Notes: a model not told the origin generated them from the letters alone. A DNA stretch of 32,129 nucleotides from Hungatella sp. (GCA_022796015.1 JAAWHU010000041.1:1-32129), one strand, 5' to 3'. Counted from the first letter of the stretch, positions 1 through 9,285 are shown. Numbers and translations: made by a program.

Positions 1-99
1 GCTGAATATTCTGACCATATCCTGCAGGAAAAGACATTTGCACCATGGAAATGAGACCATAGAACACAGGAGGGACTAACCCCGACTGGGTTCTGCTTT
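1..99 (-). repeat. 99-bp dispersed repeat, copy A
   Basis: Read on the minus strand, this stretch matches 26907-27005 of the plus strand at 93 of 99 positions without gaps. The differences are a block of four and two single changes. The two copies are therefore inverted relative to each other and lie about 27 kb apart. No open reading frame of note lies inside. The family is not recognised. The copy may continue beyond the window edge. Confidence 0.85.
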
Positions 100-161
100 C
101 CTGGGCTCATTGGAATGCCTGGTGCAACAGGCTTTGGATGCAAGATATGGTTAGAATATTC
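1..161. repeat. Fold-back structure with ~42-bp imperfect arms
   Basis: The reverse complement of positions 1-45 (TGGTGCAA ... AGAATATTC) aligns without gaps to about 119-161, giving an imperfect inverted repeat around a central spacer. Copy A is thus one half of a palindromic unit. Copy B at 26907-27005 lacks the second half. The motif TTGAGTTTCGCAATTA follows the right arm here (170-185) and also follows copy B (about 27012-27027), so it may mark an element end. This could be a non-autonomous mobile element or a structured RNA, and the sequence alone does not decide between them. Confidence 0.55.
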
Positions 162-179
162 TCCTGACCTTGAGTTTCG

Positions 180-211
180 CAATTACCTGATTCGTTGTTT
201 TTAGGTAATTG
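180..211. other. Hairpin near the end of the small-gene operon
   Basis: CAATTACCT (180-188) and AGGTAATTG (203-211) are perfect 9-bp inverted repeats with a 14-nt loop. They lie just past the stop codon (222-224) of the minus-strand gene. There is no clear U-tract, so this is at best a weak terminator or processing structure. Confidence 0.4.
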
Positions 212-221
212 GTTTTGGGGT

Positions 222-932
222 TTACAGGGGAAGCCTGCTTATTTCATCAGCGGAATAACACATTGTGGGGACGTGCCGTTCCTCTTTATGCAAGGCGGAA
301 TATTTGTTGCGGATATCCTCCATGCAAAGCTGCGGCAGGAGGCCTGTGAGAAAACTGTCCACCAGGAGCCCTCCCAGATCCCTGTAAGCGTTTTTTATGA
401 CGTCTTCATAAGAGGCAAGGGGCATGATGGGCTGCCAGGGCTTGTTAAGCACCCTGATTTTTTCGTTCAGAAGGTCTCCGACCGTGTAGCTGTCTTTGTA
501 ATTATAGTAAGCCCTGTAGGCTTGTAATGACGGGTGCTCTGCGCCGCAGATGGAATCCAGAGCGGTATAGAAGGCGTGCAGAGGGAGAGCCATGAACAGA
601 CGGACAGGTATGGAGCGTTTTTGTCCATCTCTCAGAATACTGGCAAGGCACTGATAATACGCCAGCTGCTGGGCCTGGCTGTCGTGGTTATACCCGTCGT
701 ACCGGGGGTTGCCTCCCATGTTGTAAATCAGGCAGGCCAGTTCCGGGTAGGATATGTCCAGCAGCTTTTTGGGTGACAGTTCCTCCGTAAGGATGAGCTT
801 ATAGGTGAGGTAATTCGTGTAATCGCGGGTCTGCATTTGTTTCATCTCCCGGAGGGTAAGGTTCATAAAACGGCGGACAATACGCTCTGCACGCGCCGGG
901 TCGGACATATACTGGGTATTGGTCTGCATCAT
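222..932 (-). CDS. Hypothetical protein, 236 aa
   Basis: I do not recognise this family. The protein looks soluble and mostly helical, with no signal peptide, membrane segment or known catalytic motif. The middle is tyrosine- and leucine-rich (a DxYNHDSQAQQLAYYQ stretch near residues 79-94). It is the last gene of a three-gene minus-strand set. Its ATG overlaps the stop codon of the upstream acidic gene (ATGA at 929-932), so translation is probably coupled. A GGAAGGAG site lies about 10 nt before the ATG. The coupling argues that it is a real gene working with the two small proteins upstream. It could be an accessory or mobile-element gene, since a dispersed repeat lies immediately downstream. 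No function is proposed. Confidence 0.7.
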   Translation of the reverse strand: MMQTNTQYMSDPARAERIVRRFMNLTLREMKQMQTRDYTNYLTYKLILTEELSPKKLLDISYPELACLIYNMGGNPRYDGYNHDSQAQQLAYYQCLASILRDGQKRSIPVRLFMALPLHAFYTALDSICGAEHPSLQAYRAYYNYKDSYTVGDLLNEKIRVLNKPWQPIMPLASYEDVIKNAYRDLGGLLVDSFLTGLLPQLCMEDIRNKYSALHKEERHVPTMCYSADEISRLPL

Positions 933-1189
933 GGGCGTTCTTCTCCTTCCTGTTGGATGTTAACAGCTGCCACATAGTCCTCTCCGTCCCAGTCGTCCTC
1001 CTCCACCTCCCCGTCATACAGGTCGTCAAAGTAGTCATCGTCATAATCCTCGTAATACTCCTGGCTGGAGTAGGGGTCATATTGGCTGCGGCCGGAATAT
1101 TCCTCCTCCTCAGGATAGTAGAGCTCCTCGGTGAGCCACTCCTGTTCGTCAAAATTTACGCAGCGTGTGTAGTAATCATATCGGTTCAT
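929..1189 (-). CDS. Highly acidic, tyrosine-rich small protein, 86 aa
   Basis: Of 86 residues I count 31 Asp/Glu, 14 Tyr and only 4 Arg with no Lys, giving a strong net negative charge. Acidic residues run almost continuously from about residue 25 to 72 (for example YYEDYDDDYFDDLYDGE). There is no signal peptide or membrane segment. It has its own site (AAGGAG, 6 nt before the ATG) and overlaps the next gene by 4 nt. This composition is typical of DNA-mimic or chaperone-like acidic proteins, but composition alone proves neither. It sits between an OB-fold-like small protein and an unknown protein, and across from a divergent helicase. Confidence 0.65.
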   Translation of the reverse strand: MNRYDYYTRCVNFDEQEWLTEELYYPEEEEYSGRSQYDPYSSQEYYEDYDDDYFDDLYDGEVEEDDWDGEDYVAAVNIQQEGEERP

Positions 1190-1224
1190 ATTCTTCTCCT
1201 TTCTGTGGTAAGTGAATGGATGTT

Positions 1225-1479
1225 TTATGCGCAGGCATCATATAGATTGCAGATACTGTCCAGCTTGGCGATGGCACGTTTCCGATCAAGGGCGGAGCGG
1301 ATAATGGTGCAGAGGATTTTCGTGCCGTTTGGAAGATTCCCTACGCCGCGGGCAAAGGCTTCCTGGCCATTGTCCAGCTCAAGGTAGGAACCCCTGCTGT
1401 CGCGGCTGGTAACGATGGCATAACAGCAGTCGCCTTTTTGGTATTCGTCGGTAAATAGCGGGTATGGGTTGTGATTCAT
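1225..1479 (-). CDS. Small protein, possible S1/OB-fold-like domain, 84 aa
   Basis: The segment from about residue 14 to 75 (KGDCCYAIVTSRDSRGSYLELDN ... ILCTI, split here across the gene) has the strand pattern of an S1-like OB fold: a KGD entry, a VTSRDSRGSYLEL hairpin resembling the V..v...G..V.l pattern, and a turn before ILCTII. The length suits a single nucleic-acid-binding OB fold. It is the first gene of the minus-strand trio, with an AGGAGA site about 7 nt before the ATG and a 35-nt gap to the acidic gene. RNA or DNA binding is an inference from fold resemblance, and I do not recognise the specific family. Confidence 0.6.
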   Translation of the reverse strand: MNHNPYPLFTDEYQKGDCCYAIVTSRDSRGSYLELDNGQEAFARGVGNLPNGTKILCTIIRSALDRKRAIAKLDSICNLYDACA

Positions 1480-1632
1480 AGCGGTCGTCTCCTGTCTTTT
1501 TTGTAGTTGTTATCTTTCGTATTCTACTGGGGGTCTCGTCAGAGAGCCCTATGCTTTTCATCTTTTCCGTCATATACTTACCAGAAAAAAATAGAAAACA
1601 TACTACGCAACATAATATTCAAAACAAAACTA

Positions 1633-1662
1633 TTGCAAAAATATAAAATTAGGATTATCCTA
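1633..1662 (+). promoter_or_regulatory. Candidate promoter/operator for the helicase gene
   Basis: TTGCAA (1633-1638) and TATCCT (1656-1661) are 17 bp apart in AT-rich DNA about 95 nt before the helicase start. The -10 overlaps a palindrome, TAGGAT-T-ATCCTA (1650-1662), which could be an operator. Both hexamers match the consensus at only 4 of 6 positions. The rest of the 275-bp divergent region (1480-1754) shows no further feature I can support. Confidence 0.3.
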
Positions 1663-1754
1663 TATACAGATTTTTAAGGTAATAGGATGATTTTTTTGTC
1701 CCTAAAATAAATAAATGGCTTAAAATCAGGATTTATTGCAATCAGGAGGGCCCT

Positions 1755-4700
1755 ATGAAACGTTTTTCGCCCTATGTCAAATATTCCATAAACGGAGTAA
1801 TTCGCTATTCCTCTGTGGGGCCGGACGGTAAAAAAGAGGATTCCGTGAAGCTGAATGATGAAAGAATCAGGAAAATTCGGAGTATGTTTCCTCCCCGTTT
1901 TCAATTAAGAGGCCGCCAGGAGGAGATTATGCGTTCTATCCTGTCTGGCAAGGATACCTTTGCAGTCCTTCCCACCGGCAGCGGGAAATCTCTCTGCTTT
2001 CAGGCGCCGTCGGTATTTTTCCCCGGGATCACATTGGTGATTACGCCGTTAATTGCGCTGATGGAAAACCAGGTTCATAATTTTAACGGGGGGAAATATC
2101 CCCGCCGCCATTTTGCGCAGGGAGGCCGAAGGGAGGTCAACTACTATGAAAATCTCTGGTTTAAGGCAATCTATCCCGGGATGAAGGGCCTGTCCCTTGA
2201 CGCCATGTTTTCCGAAATACAGAATCCTCAAAGGGAGGAGGGCCAGGAGCGGGAAATCCGGTATAAGCTGTTATATGTATCTCCGGAACGGTTATGTGAT
2301 CCCAAGTTCCTTAGGGCCCTTAAGGAGGCTGAAGGGAACGGGCTGCAGATTCCATATGTGGTAATTGACGAGGTGCATTGCATGTCGCAGTGGGGGTTTG
2401 ATTTCCGTGAAAGCTACCTGTATATTGCCAGGTTCATCAAGCAGAGGCCGGTACGCCCTATGATCAGCGTGTTTACGGCGACGGCTACGCCAAGGGACCG
2501 TATGGAGGTGAAGAACCTTTTGGGGTTCCCCATGGATGAAAAGGAATATGAGAAGAAAAAGTATGCAGAATGGTTTGATATAGAGAAGCGCAGGAATCTT
2601 CTCCTCTGTGTGGAGAAATGCCAAGATTACGCCAAGGGAGGCGAAACAGAGGAAACAAGGGGACAGGCCTTTGCCCTGAAAACGAGAAAAGACCGGCTCA
2701 TGGAAATCCTCATGGAAAACCAGACCAAGGTGTGCATTATTTACCGCACTACGGCGGCCGGAGTGGATGAACTCTATGATTTCTTAAATGAAAATGAGGC
2801 GCTGAGGAACCGGCTGGCGCGATATCATGCCCAGATGCCGGGGAAGGAAAAGAGTGATAACAAAGCAGGATTTCTCAAGAGCCATGATGATGATGCGTCT
2901 TGGAAGCCTGGCTTCTTGCCGGAGCCAGGTAAAAACATACTGATTGCGACCAAGGCCTTTGGCATGGGTATCGATAAAGGCGATATCTCCCTGGTAATCC
3001 ACTATGACATGCCTCGAAGCCTGGAGGACTATTATCAGGAGGTGGGCCGCGGGGGGCGGGATGCAAGGAGGGTGCCTGCAGCCAGGTGTTATCTTCTGTA
3101 CTCGGAGGGGCCCAAATCGGAAAAGGGGACCCTGCAGTATACGATTCAGTGGGTTTTATCGGAAAAGGAGTCTTCAGGGCTCCGCTGCCAGCCGGTTTCT
3201 TCACAGTTTTCCGACGAGATGCGGGAACAGATTTATTTTTGGTCCTACTACAGGCTGTGCTATATGAGGGCGTACTGCGAGTATGCACTTCTCTATCCCG
3301 ACGCGGTTCAGAGCTTTATCCTCCGTTATCTGGACAACCGGTTTTCCTTTAAGGAGGCCCTCAAGGAGCTGAACTCTTTTTCCCGCTATATTGTCAGGCG
3401 CTATCCGGTCTTGGATTCCCAAAGGGAGCGTCTTTTGGAGGAGTATCTCTTTGGGAGCGCTGCTGCCGGCCGGTTTCTCGGTTCCTGCTTCGGCACGGCG
3501 CAGCCAAAGCAGGACACGTGCCGCAGGGAGCTGCTGGGGCTTATAAAGCAGGTAAACGAATTGCACATCAACAACACCTATGCTGCCAATCTGCTGAGAG
3601 ATCATCCGGACAAATACCGGCTGAATCAGCCCTATTGGTCAGAGGAAGACCCGGACTGCGGGCTGGGCAAAAGGGAACTGACATTCACCCTTTACGGCAG
3701 TGAAAAGCTGTCCTATTTCGACATGTGCGTCCTGGACGCCATCTATTCCATCGAAATATCCCAGGGAAGGACCGTATATGTGCAGACGATCTGGGAGATA
3801 CTGACCGGCCGGAACCCCCGCTATTCTTCTCAGGAGAGAGACACCTTTAGAAAGGCCATCCGCAGCAGCATAGACAAAATGCGCTCCATGGCCCTGTCTC
3901 TTTTTGACCGGCAATGCGGCTTTGTCATAGAACGGCAGAGTTTTCTGCCCCTGGGGGAAAGGCCGGAGGGGCAGAAGGGCTATTCCTATTCTGCCATACC
4001 GCCTCTTTTTCGGTATGCAGAGGAAAAGAACGGCCAGATCATCAAGGCGCCTGTATCCCTGTTTCATGTGGGGAAAATCGGCAGGTCCACCATCTGGAAA
4101 AGGGATTTTGGGGCTTCCTGTGAGACCGGCAGACAGGCCGGAGAATCGTGGGATGAAGATGGCAGGCATGGATTTGACCATTATGTGAAATGGATGCCCC
4201 TGGATATAGCATATGAACCGACAATAAAGAGGATTCTGGATGACCGAGAGTACAGAAGGATGGAGGAAATCCGAAGGCACACGTATCATTTCAGCCCATC
4301 CCTGGATAATGTGCTGCTGTGTCATTATCTGATCCGGAGAACCGCCATAAGCAGAAGGAGGAAGCGGGGGAATTTCATTCAGTTTTCAACCATACGGGAG
4401 ATTATAGGGACGCGGGACGAGGCGTGCCTCCTTCACAAAAAGGCGGCAGCGGTTATGGACCACTACCGGAGAATCGGATATTTGCAGGACTATGAGCTGT
4501 ACATGACCGATTATGTTTATGAGCTGGCGGACGGCAGGGAAATAGCCGGCACCGCATATTTTCAGGTTCAGGCTGCAGAGGTAATAAAGTATTGGCTGCT
4601 TCATGGGACATATCATTTGTTCTTGTCAGATTTTCTCGTAAGCTGGACGGCAGGGCAGGAGAAAAAGCTGCGGGATGCGGGTGAGGGCCATGGTCTCTGT

Positions 4701-4772
4701 GCGGATGCCAGACGAAAGCTGGCGTTGATACCCTTAGCAAGGATGGATGGGATCGTCTTAAGGCATGAATGA
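1755..4772 (+). CDS. RecQ-like DEAD/DEAH superfamily 2 DNA helicase, 1005 aa
   Basis: The N-terminal 450 residues carry the superfamily 2 core: Walker A PTGSGKS (73-79), ITPLIALMENQV (motif Ia, about 96-107), DEVH (205-208) followed by CMSQWGFDFR as in RecQ, TATAT (241-245), and the RecQ-like FGMGID and YYQEVGRGGRDA segments (motifs V/VI). About 55 extra residues lie between motifs Ia and II. The C-terminal 550 residues show no RecQ zinc cysteine cluster and no HRDC domain that I can recognise, so this is a divergent RecQ-type protein rather than housekeeping RecQ (usually about 600 aa). An AGGAGG site lies 6 nt before the ATG. The gene is transcribed alone, divergent from the small-gene trio. 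It probably unwinds DNA in an ATP-dependent way, and a role in mobile-element or defence biology is speculation. Confidence 0.88.
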   Translation: MKRFSPYVKYSINGVIRYSSVGPDGKKEDSVKLNDERIRKIRSMFPPRFQLRGRQEEIMRSILSGKDTFAVLPTGSGKSLCFQAPSVFFPGITLVITPLIALMENQVHNFNGGKYPRRHFAQGGRREVNYYENLWFKAIYPGMKGLSLDAMFSEIQNPQREEGQEREIRYKLLYVSPERLCDPKFLRALKEAEGNGLQIPYVVIDEVHCMSQWGFDFRESYLYIARFIKQRPVRPMISVFTATATPRDRMEVKNLLGFPMDEKEYEKKKYAEWFDIEKRRNLLLCVEKCQDYAKGGETEETRGQAFALKTRKDRLMEILMENQTKVCIIYRTTAAGVDELYDFLNENEALRNRLARYHAQMPGKEKSDNKAGFLKSHDDDASWKPGFLPEPGKNILIATKAFGMGIDKGDISLVIHYDMPRSLEDYYQEVGRGGRDARRVPAARCYLLYSEGPKSEKGTLQYTIQWVLSEKESSGLRCQPVSSQFSDEMREQIYFWSYYRLCYMRAYCEYALLYPDAVQSFILRYLDNRFSFKEALKELNSFSRYIVRRYPVLDSQRERLLEEYLFGSAAAGRFLGSCFGTAQPKQDTCRRELLGLIKQVNELHINNTYAANLLRDHPDKYRLNQPYWSEEDPDCGLGKRELTFTLYGSEKLSYFDMCVLDAIYSIEISQGRTVYVQTIWEILTGRNPRYSSQERDTFRKAIRSSIDKMRSMALSLFDRQCGFVIERQSFLPLGERPEGQKGYSYSAIPPLFRYAEEKNGQIIKAPVSLFHVGKIGRSTIWKRDFGASCETGRQAGESWDEDGRHGFDHYVKWMPLDIAYEPTIKRILDDREYRRMEEIRRHTYHFSPSLDNVLLCHYLIRRTAISRRRKRGNFIQFSTIREIIGTRDEACLLHKKAAAVMDHYRRIGYLQDYELYMTDYVYELADGREIAGTAYFQVQAAEVIKYWLLHGTYHLFLSDFLVSWTAGQEKKLRDAGEGHGLCADARRKLALIPLARMDGIVLRHE

Positions 4773-4795
4773 GGGTGCATAGCCATGCACAAAAA

Positions 4796-4826
4796 TCCCC
4801 CTGGCTCTAAAACAGGACCAGGGGGA
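4796..4826 (-). terminator. Rho-independent terminator of the chemoreceptor gene
   Basis: TCCCCCTGG (4796-4804) pairs with CCAGGGGGA (4818-4826) around a 13-nt loop. On the minus strand the stem is followed by TTTTT, so it terminates the chemoreceptor transcript. It also lies 24 nt after the helicase stop and may partly stop plus-strand transcription. Confidence 0.85.
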
Positions 4827-4839
4827 ATATCAAAATAAC

Positions 4840-6525
4840 CTATATATGGTTGTCTGTGGCCTGACGGAGACGAAAGGCTTTAACCAGCTGCTTCAATACA
4901 CCGGCCTGAGCGCTGAGTTCTTGGCTGGTAGCCGCGCTCTCTTCTGCCGTCGAGGAATTGGTCTGGACAACACTGGTAATCTGCACGATCTTTTCCTGGA
5001 TCTGTCCCACTGCTTCTGACTGGGTTTGTGCATCGACTGCAATTCCGTTAATAGTCTCCACCAATTCATGGGATCCGGATACGATATGCTCCAGCTGTTT
5101 CGCAGTGGCATCCGCAATCTGCGTTCCCTGATTCACCGCGGCAATGGAGCGGCCGATCAGAGCCGAAGTGGATTGAGATGCTTCTGCGCTTTTGGCGGCC
5201 AGGTTGCGGACTTCATCGGCGACCACGGCAAACCCTTTGCCTGCTGTGCCGGCACGGGCGGCTTCTACTGCGGCATTCAGAGCAAGGATATTAGTCTGGA
5301 ATGCAATATCTTCAATGGTTTTAATAATTTTTTCAATCTCATTGGAACTGTCGGTAATTTCTCCCATAGCGGTAATCATTTCATGCATCTTTTGATTTCC
5401 TTCGGCAAGCTGGATGCCCATTCCGCCAACCTGCTCCCTGGCACGCCGGACGCTTTCGGAAGTCTGCTTGACGCTGCCTGCGACAGAATGAATGGTTTCT
5501 TCCAATTCCTCTACAGCGCCGGTCTGTTCCATGGAACCCTGGCTGAGTCCTTGAGCAGCAGTGGACATCTGTTCCGCTCCGCCGGAGACATACTCTGCGC
5601 TGGAAACGATCTGACCCACGGTTGCGTTAAGTTTTTGGAGAATATCGTTTAAGGATGTACGGATCGCCGCAAAGTCGCCAACATACTCCTGAGTGATCTG
5701 CGATGTCAAATCGCCGTTGGCAATGGCCTCCAGCATATTGGAGATTTCTCCGATATAATTTCTCAGGCGGCTGATGGTATTGTTGAAGCTTTTAGACAAA
5801 ATTCCGATTTCATCGTTAGAATCCATTACCACTATCTTAGTATGGCGTTGATTCACCCCTAAGTCTCCCTGTTCGAGGGTCTGGGCCAACTGGGTCAGCT
5901 GGGAGAGAGGATAGGAAACCGTCTTTTTTAAGTAGGCTCCCATGATCAAAATTCCGATTATGATGAGAGAAACGCCGGTTAAAAAGGACAGCACAACTGT
6001 CAGGCCGATCTGCTGCACAGCGGAAGACATGGAGATTCCGGCAAAAATCAAACCATTGATTTGGCCGTTGGCATCATAGGTAGGGACATAGGAACAGAGG
6101 TGTTTTTCACCCAGAATCGTGGCCTGCCCCACATAGCTTTTGCCCTGCTTCAGCACGATTTCTGCAATATCGCTGGAGAGACGGGTGCCCACAGCCCTCT
6201 GTCCATTCTGCTGAATGGTTGTGTATGCCCGTTGATCCCCTTGAAAAATAGTAAACTCACATCCCATCTCCTGCTTGAGCGCATCTAAAAGTGCGGTCTT
6301 ATCGTCGTCGCCGGAATAGGAAGACAACTCATAAGCCAGAACATTAGTGCCGCTGACACATTCATTTTGCATCATGGACATGGTGAGGCGATAAAACATC
6401 AGCACACACAACATCACAACCAGAGTAATGCTTACACCCAGCATAGCTGCAACCAGGTTTCCAACCTTGCGGCCAATACGTTTGATTTTTTGGTTATAGT
6501 TTTCATTATAAGTGATAGGCGCCAT
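4840..6525 (-). CDS. Methyl-accepting chemotaxis protein, 561 aa
   Basis: This is a membrane chemoreceptor that would control CheA through the C-terminal signalling hairpin. The order is a short cytoplasmic start, TM1 (about 22-46), an extracellular single-Cache-like domain (about 50-180), TM2 (about 185-210), HAMP (about 210-265), and a signalling domain (about 300-555) with the conserved tip [18 protein letters not shown] chose the ATG at 6525 because AGGAG (6534-6538) lies 8 nt before it. The in-frame GTG at 6534 overlaps that site and is unlikely. The gene lies 66 nt downstream of a hybrid kinase on the same strand and may be co-transcribed with it. The ligand is unknown; Cache-type sensors often bind small acids or amino acids. 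No che or flagellar genes are in the window. Confidence 0.95.
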   Translation of the reverse strand: MAPITYNENYNQKIKRIGRKVGNLVAAMLGVSITLVVMLCVLMFYRLTMSMMQNECVSGTNVLAYELSSYSGDDDKTALLDALKQEMGCEFTIFQGDQRAYTTIQQNGQRAVGTRLSSDIAEIVLKQGKSYVGQATILGEKHLCSYVPTYDANGQINGLIFAGISMSSAVQQIGLTVVLSFLTGVSLIIIGILIMGAYLKKTVSYPLSQLTQLAQTLEQGDLGVNQRHTKIVVMDSNDEIGILSKSFNNTISRLRNYIGEISNMLEAIANGDLTSQITQEYVGDFAAIRTSLNDILQKLNATVGQIVSSAEYVSGGAEQMSTAAQGLSQGSMEQTGAVEELEETIHSVAGSVKQTSESVRRAREQVGGMGIQLAEGNQKMHEMITAMGEITDSSNEIEKIIKTIEDIAFQTNILALNAAVEAARAGTAGKGFAVVADEVRNLAAKSAEASQSTSALIGRSIAAVNQGTQIADATAKQLEHIVSGSHELVETINGIAVDAQTQSEAVGQIQEKIVQITSVVQTNSSTAEESAATSQELSAQAGVLKQLVKAFRLRQATDNHI

Positions 6526-6591
6526 ATCATTCACTCCTGAATTTATTATTATCGTTATAATATTTACTTTCCAAGGTGGAAAACTCCTTAA

Positions 6592-9189
6592 TCAAAGGAA
6601 CTGCCTTCCGCATCTTAACCGGCTCATAACCTGGAACATTTTTTTAATATCCACCGGTTTTGCCAAATGTTCATTCATACCGGCATCCTTTGCCATTGCC
6701 ACATCCTCTTCAAATGCGTTAGCCGACAGTGCTATAATGGGGACGGCCTTTGCATCTGAGCGGTCCAGGCTGCGAATCACACGGGTAGCCTCATATCCGC
6801 TCATTACGGGCATCATCAAATCCATGAGCACGCAGTCAAAGGTTCCTATATCGGATCCTGCGAAGGCATCTACGGCAGCTTTTCCATCGTTGGCGGTAAT
6901 CACTTCAACATTGGCTTCCTTAAGCATAAACTCTACAATTTCACAGTTGATCTCATTATCTTCCACTAGAAGAACACGCATTCCCGCAATATTGCCCAGA
7001 ACAAGGCGTTCCTCATCAATAGGCTCTGTACTCTGTGCCTGATCAACCTGTATGGGCAGATTGATCTGAAACACGCTGCCTTTGCCGATCTGGCTGTCAA
7101 CCTCAATGGTTCCCTTCATATGGTCTATGAGTTTCTTTGCAATAGGCATTCCAAGGCCAACGCCGTTATAATGGGTCCTTGCGTCTTGATGTTCCTGGGT
7201 AAAGGGTTCAAACATATGCTTTTTGAAATCTTCTCCTATGCCGATTCCGGTATCTTTAATTGTGAACTGGTAATTTGCTGTCCCTTCCCGGCAGCCGGTT
7301 TCCCTCACCTGGACGAATACGGAACCATGGGGCTGGTTATATTTGAGGGCATTATCGATGATATTCATTAGGATTTGTTTCAAGTGCAGCGGATTGCCAA
7401 TGAGCCTGGTGTGCTGCAGGTCAATTTCCTCCAATATCAGCCGAATTCCACTTTTTTCCGCCTGGTCGGACAACAGTGTGATGCAGCTGTCCAATGTATT
7501 ATGAAGATCAAAGGGTTCCGCCGCCATGGATGATATTCCGCTTTCCAGCTTGCTGACCTGAAGAACGTCATTGACCAGGGAAAGCAGATGTTCTGTGGAC
7601 GCCAGGATTTTTTTACGGCACTCCTTCTGCCGTTTGGGATCATCGGGGCTTTTCTCTATAATAGACAGCATTCCCAAAATTCCGTTAATAGGGGTACGGA
7701 GATCGTGGGACATATGAGAAAGGAATTCACTTTTTGCCGAATTGGCTCGTCTGACCTTTTCCAACAGCTCCATGATGGCCTGTTCCTGTTTCTTCCTTGT
7801 TACCATGGTCTCCGTAATATCCTGATGGTATCCGTTGAGGCAGGCGCCCGGTTTTTTAAAGGTCTTATCCGGCACACCGCCGCAGCGCACATAAATTTTC
7901 CCCAGCTCCGGATGTTTCCAAGGATAAATCACCTCCGAACGCCCGGTTTCCAATATTTCCTGAACCGATTCCTGAACCATCTTCACATAGTCCGGTTCAA
8001 TGTTTTTAAACCAGTGCCGATAGCATTCCTCCGGCTCAATGTCCTCCTGTACTCCCAAAAGAATCCGCATGGTCCGGTCCACGTACATCCTGGGCTGGCA
8101 GCCTTCCTCCAGTTCAATGGTCCAAATACCGGTTCTGGCTCCCTCCAGAATGTCTTCCAGGCTCTGCCTTGCCTCCAGCTTATATTTTTCTTCTTGTTCC
8201 ACCACGGCGTTCACATCCCGCTGGGCAAAAATAGCACAGTGATTTTCCTCGGTATTCTCTGTGGCGGAAAAATGAATCTCCAGGTTTTTCAGTCCGCTGA
8301 AACTGTCTTTCACCTGGTATCGGACATAAAACTTCTTCTTTTTCTTAAGCTGAGCGAGGACATAGCTTTTTTTAGTCATGGCACGGAGCCGTTCCTGATC
8401 CCGGGGGACAACACATCGGGTAATATACCGCTCCATGGCTGTCTCATATCCGTCTCTAAAATTGGCGGCCCAATCCATGCCCATCTGTTCGCTGTCCCTG
8501 TATACCTCACATTCCCCGGTATCAAAGTTCACCTGATAGATGCCCAGATAGTCCACGCTGAGGGCATGGAGAACGTTGTAGCTCTGTTTTTGGAGCTGGC
8601 GGAATAGGTTGCGTCGTTTCAGTGAGGATACAATAAAGTATGCCGCAGTCTGCAGCATATTCCATGCGTATTCCAGGGACTTTACAGGCGGATTGTCTAC
8701 GCCGTAAAAGCCGATTATTTTTTTGCCATCATAAAGAGGAACCACTACAAGAGAATGAATATTTTGCCGCTTCAGATTCTCATACTGAAGGGGATCACTC
8801 TCCCGGATATCTTCCAGGCTTTCAATGACAATATGTTTGCCGATGCTGAAATTTCGATACCAGCTGGCGCAGACCTCAGGGGGGACATTTTGGAGATTCT
8901 CTTTTTCCCGTTCTACCCCATGGGCCGTCCATTCATAAGTGTTATCGTCGCCACCGGATTCGTTTTGCTCAAATATATAGGTTCGTTCCCCACTCAGAGC
9001 TTTTCCCAGATGCTCCAGCAGCACTTCAAGCGACTGGTCCGGGGTCTCCTCCAGAAGGGCGATACGAAGCCCTTCATTGATGATAACCTCCAGATTCTGA
9101 ATGCTCTGCATAGAACTACGTTGCTCGTGGCTCTCCATGACCGGCGCAGCTTCGCCGTTTTGATCAAAAAGCCCTTTTGAATAATCCAT
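6592..9189 (-). CDS. Cytosolic hybrid sensor histidine kinase (GAF-PAS-HisKA-HATPase-REC), 865 aa
   Basis: No membrane segment is present, so it senses from the cytoplasm. The order is a GAF-like domain (about 25-190, ending near the VVPLYDGKKIIGFYGVDN strand pattern), a degenerate PAS-like region (about 200-320), a second PAS (about 340-465), HisKA with phospho-acceptor H495 in SHMSHDLRTPINGI, HATPase with the N box (NIIDNALKYN) and G boxes DTGIGIG and GVGLGMPIA, then a receiver with D790 (LMDLMMP) and a conserved KP near the end. The start is the ATG at 9189: GGAGG lies 5 nt upstream, whereas the ATG at 9201 overlaps that site. There is no Hpt domain or DNA-binding output, so it needs a partner. 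It is probably in one transcript with the downstream chemoreceptor. Confidence 0.93.
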   Translation of the reverse strand: MDYSKGLFDQNGEAAPVMESHEQRSSMQSIQNLEVIINEGLRIALLEETPDQSLEVLLEHLGKALSGERTYIFEQNESGGDDNTYEWTAHGVEREKENLQNVPPEVCASWYRNFSIGKHIVIESLEDIRESDPLQYENLKRQNIHSLVVVPLYDGKKIIGFYGVDNPPVKSLEYAWNMLQTAAYFIVSSLKRRNLFRQLQKQSYNVLHALSVDYLGIYQVNFDTGECEVYRDSEQMGMDWAANFRDGYETAMERYITRCVVPRDQERLRAMTKKSYVLAQLKKKKKFYVRYQVKDSFSGLKNLEIHFSATENTEENHCAIFAQRDVNAVVEQEEKYKLEARQSLEDILEGARTGIWTIELEEGCQPRMYVDRTMRILLGVQEDIEPEECYRHWFKNIEPDYVKMVQESVQEILETGRSEVIYPWKHPELGKIYVRCGGVPDKTFKKPGACLNGYHQDITETMVTRKKQEQAIMELLEKVRRANSAKSEFLSHMSHDLRTPINGILGMLSIIEKSPDDPKRQKECRKKILASTEHLLSLVNDVLQVSKLESGISSMAAEPFDLHNTLDSCITLLSDQAEKSGIRLILEEIDLQHTRLIGNPLHLKQILMNIIDNALKYNQPHGSVFVQVRETGCREGTANYQFTIKDTGIGIGEDFKKHMFEPFTQEHQDARTHYNGVGLGMPIAKKLIDHMKGTIEVDSQIGKGSVFQINLPIQVDQAQSTEPIDEERLVLGNIAGMRVLLVEDNEINCEIVEFMLKEANVEVITANDGKAAVDAFAGSDIGTFDCVLMDLMMPVMSGYEATRVIRSLDRSDAKAVPIIALSANAFEEDVAMAKDAGMNEHLAKPVDIKKMFQVMSRLRCGRQFL

Positions 9190-9285
9190 ACTGACCTCCA
9201 TATAGACTGCTTTCTGGCCGCAGCAGCCGCACCCGCCACTCCTGATGCAGCTTTGCTTTGTTCTGTATTATTCTGCCAAAAAACA

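Noticed and set aside
1379..1573. 64-residue minus-strand frame before the OB-fold-like gene
   Set aside because: It is basic and low-complexity and overlaps the better-supported gene, which has a good ribosome site and fold-like pattern.
7588..8607. 339-residue open frame opposite the cytosolic kinase
   Set aside because: It is antisense to a gene with full domain support and shows no recognisable domains or ribosome site.
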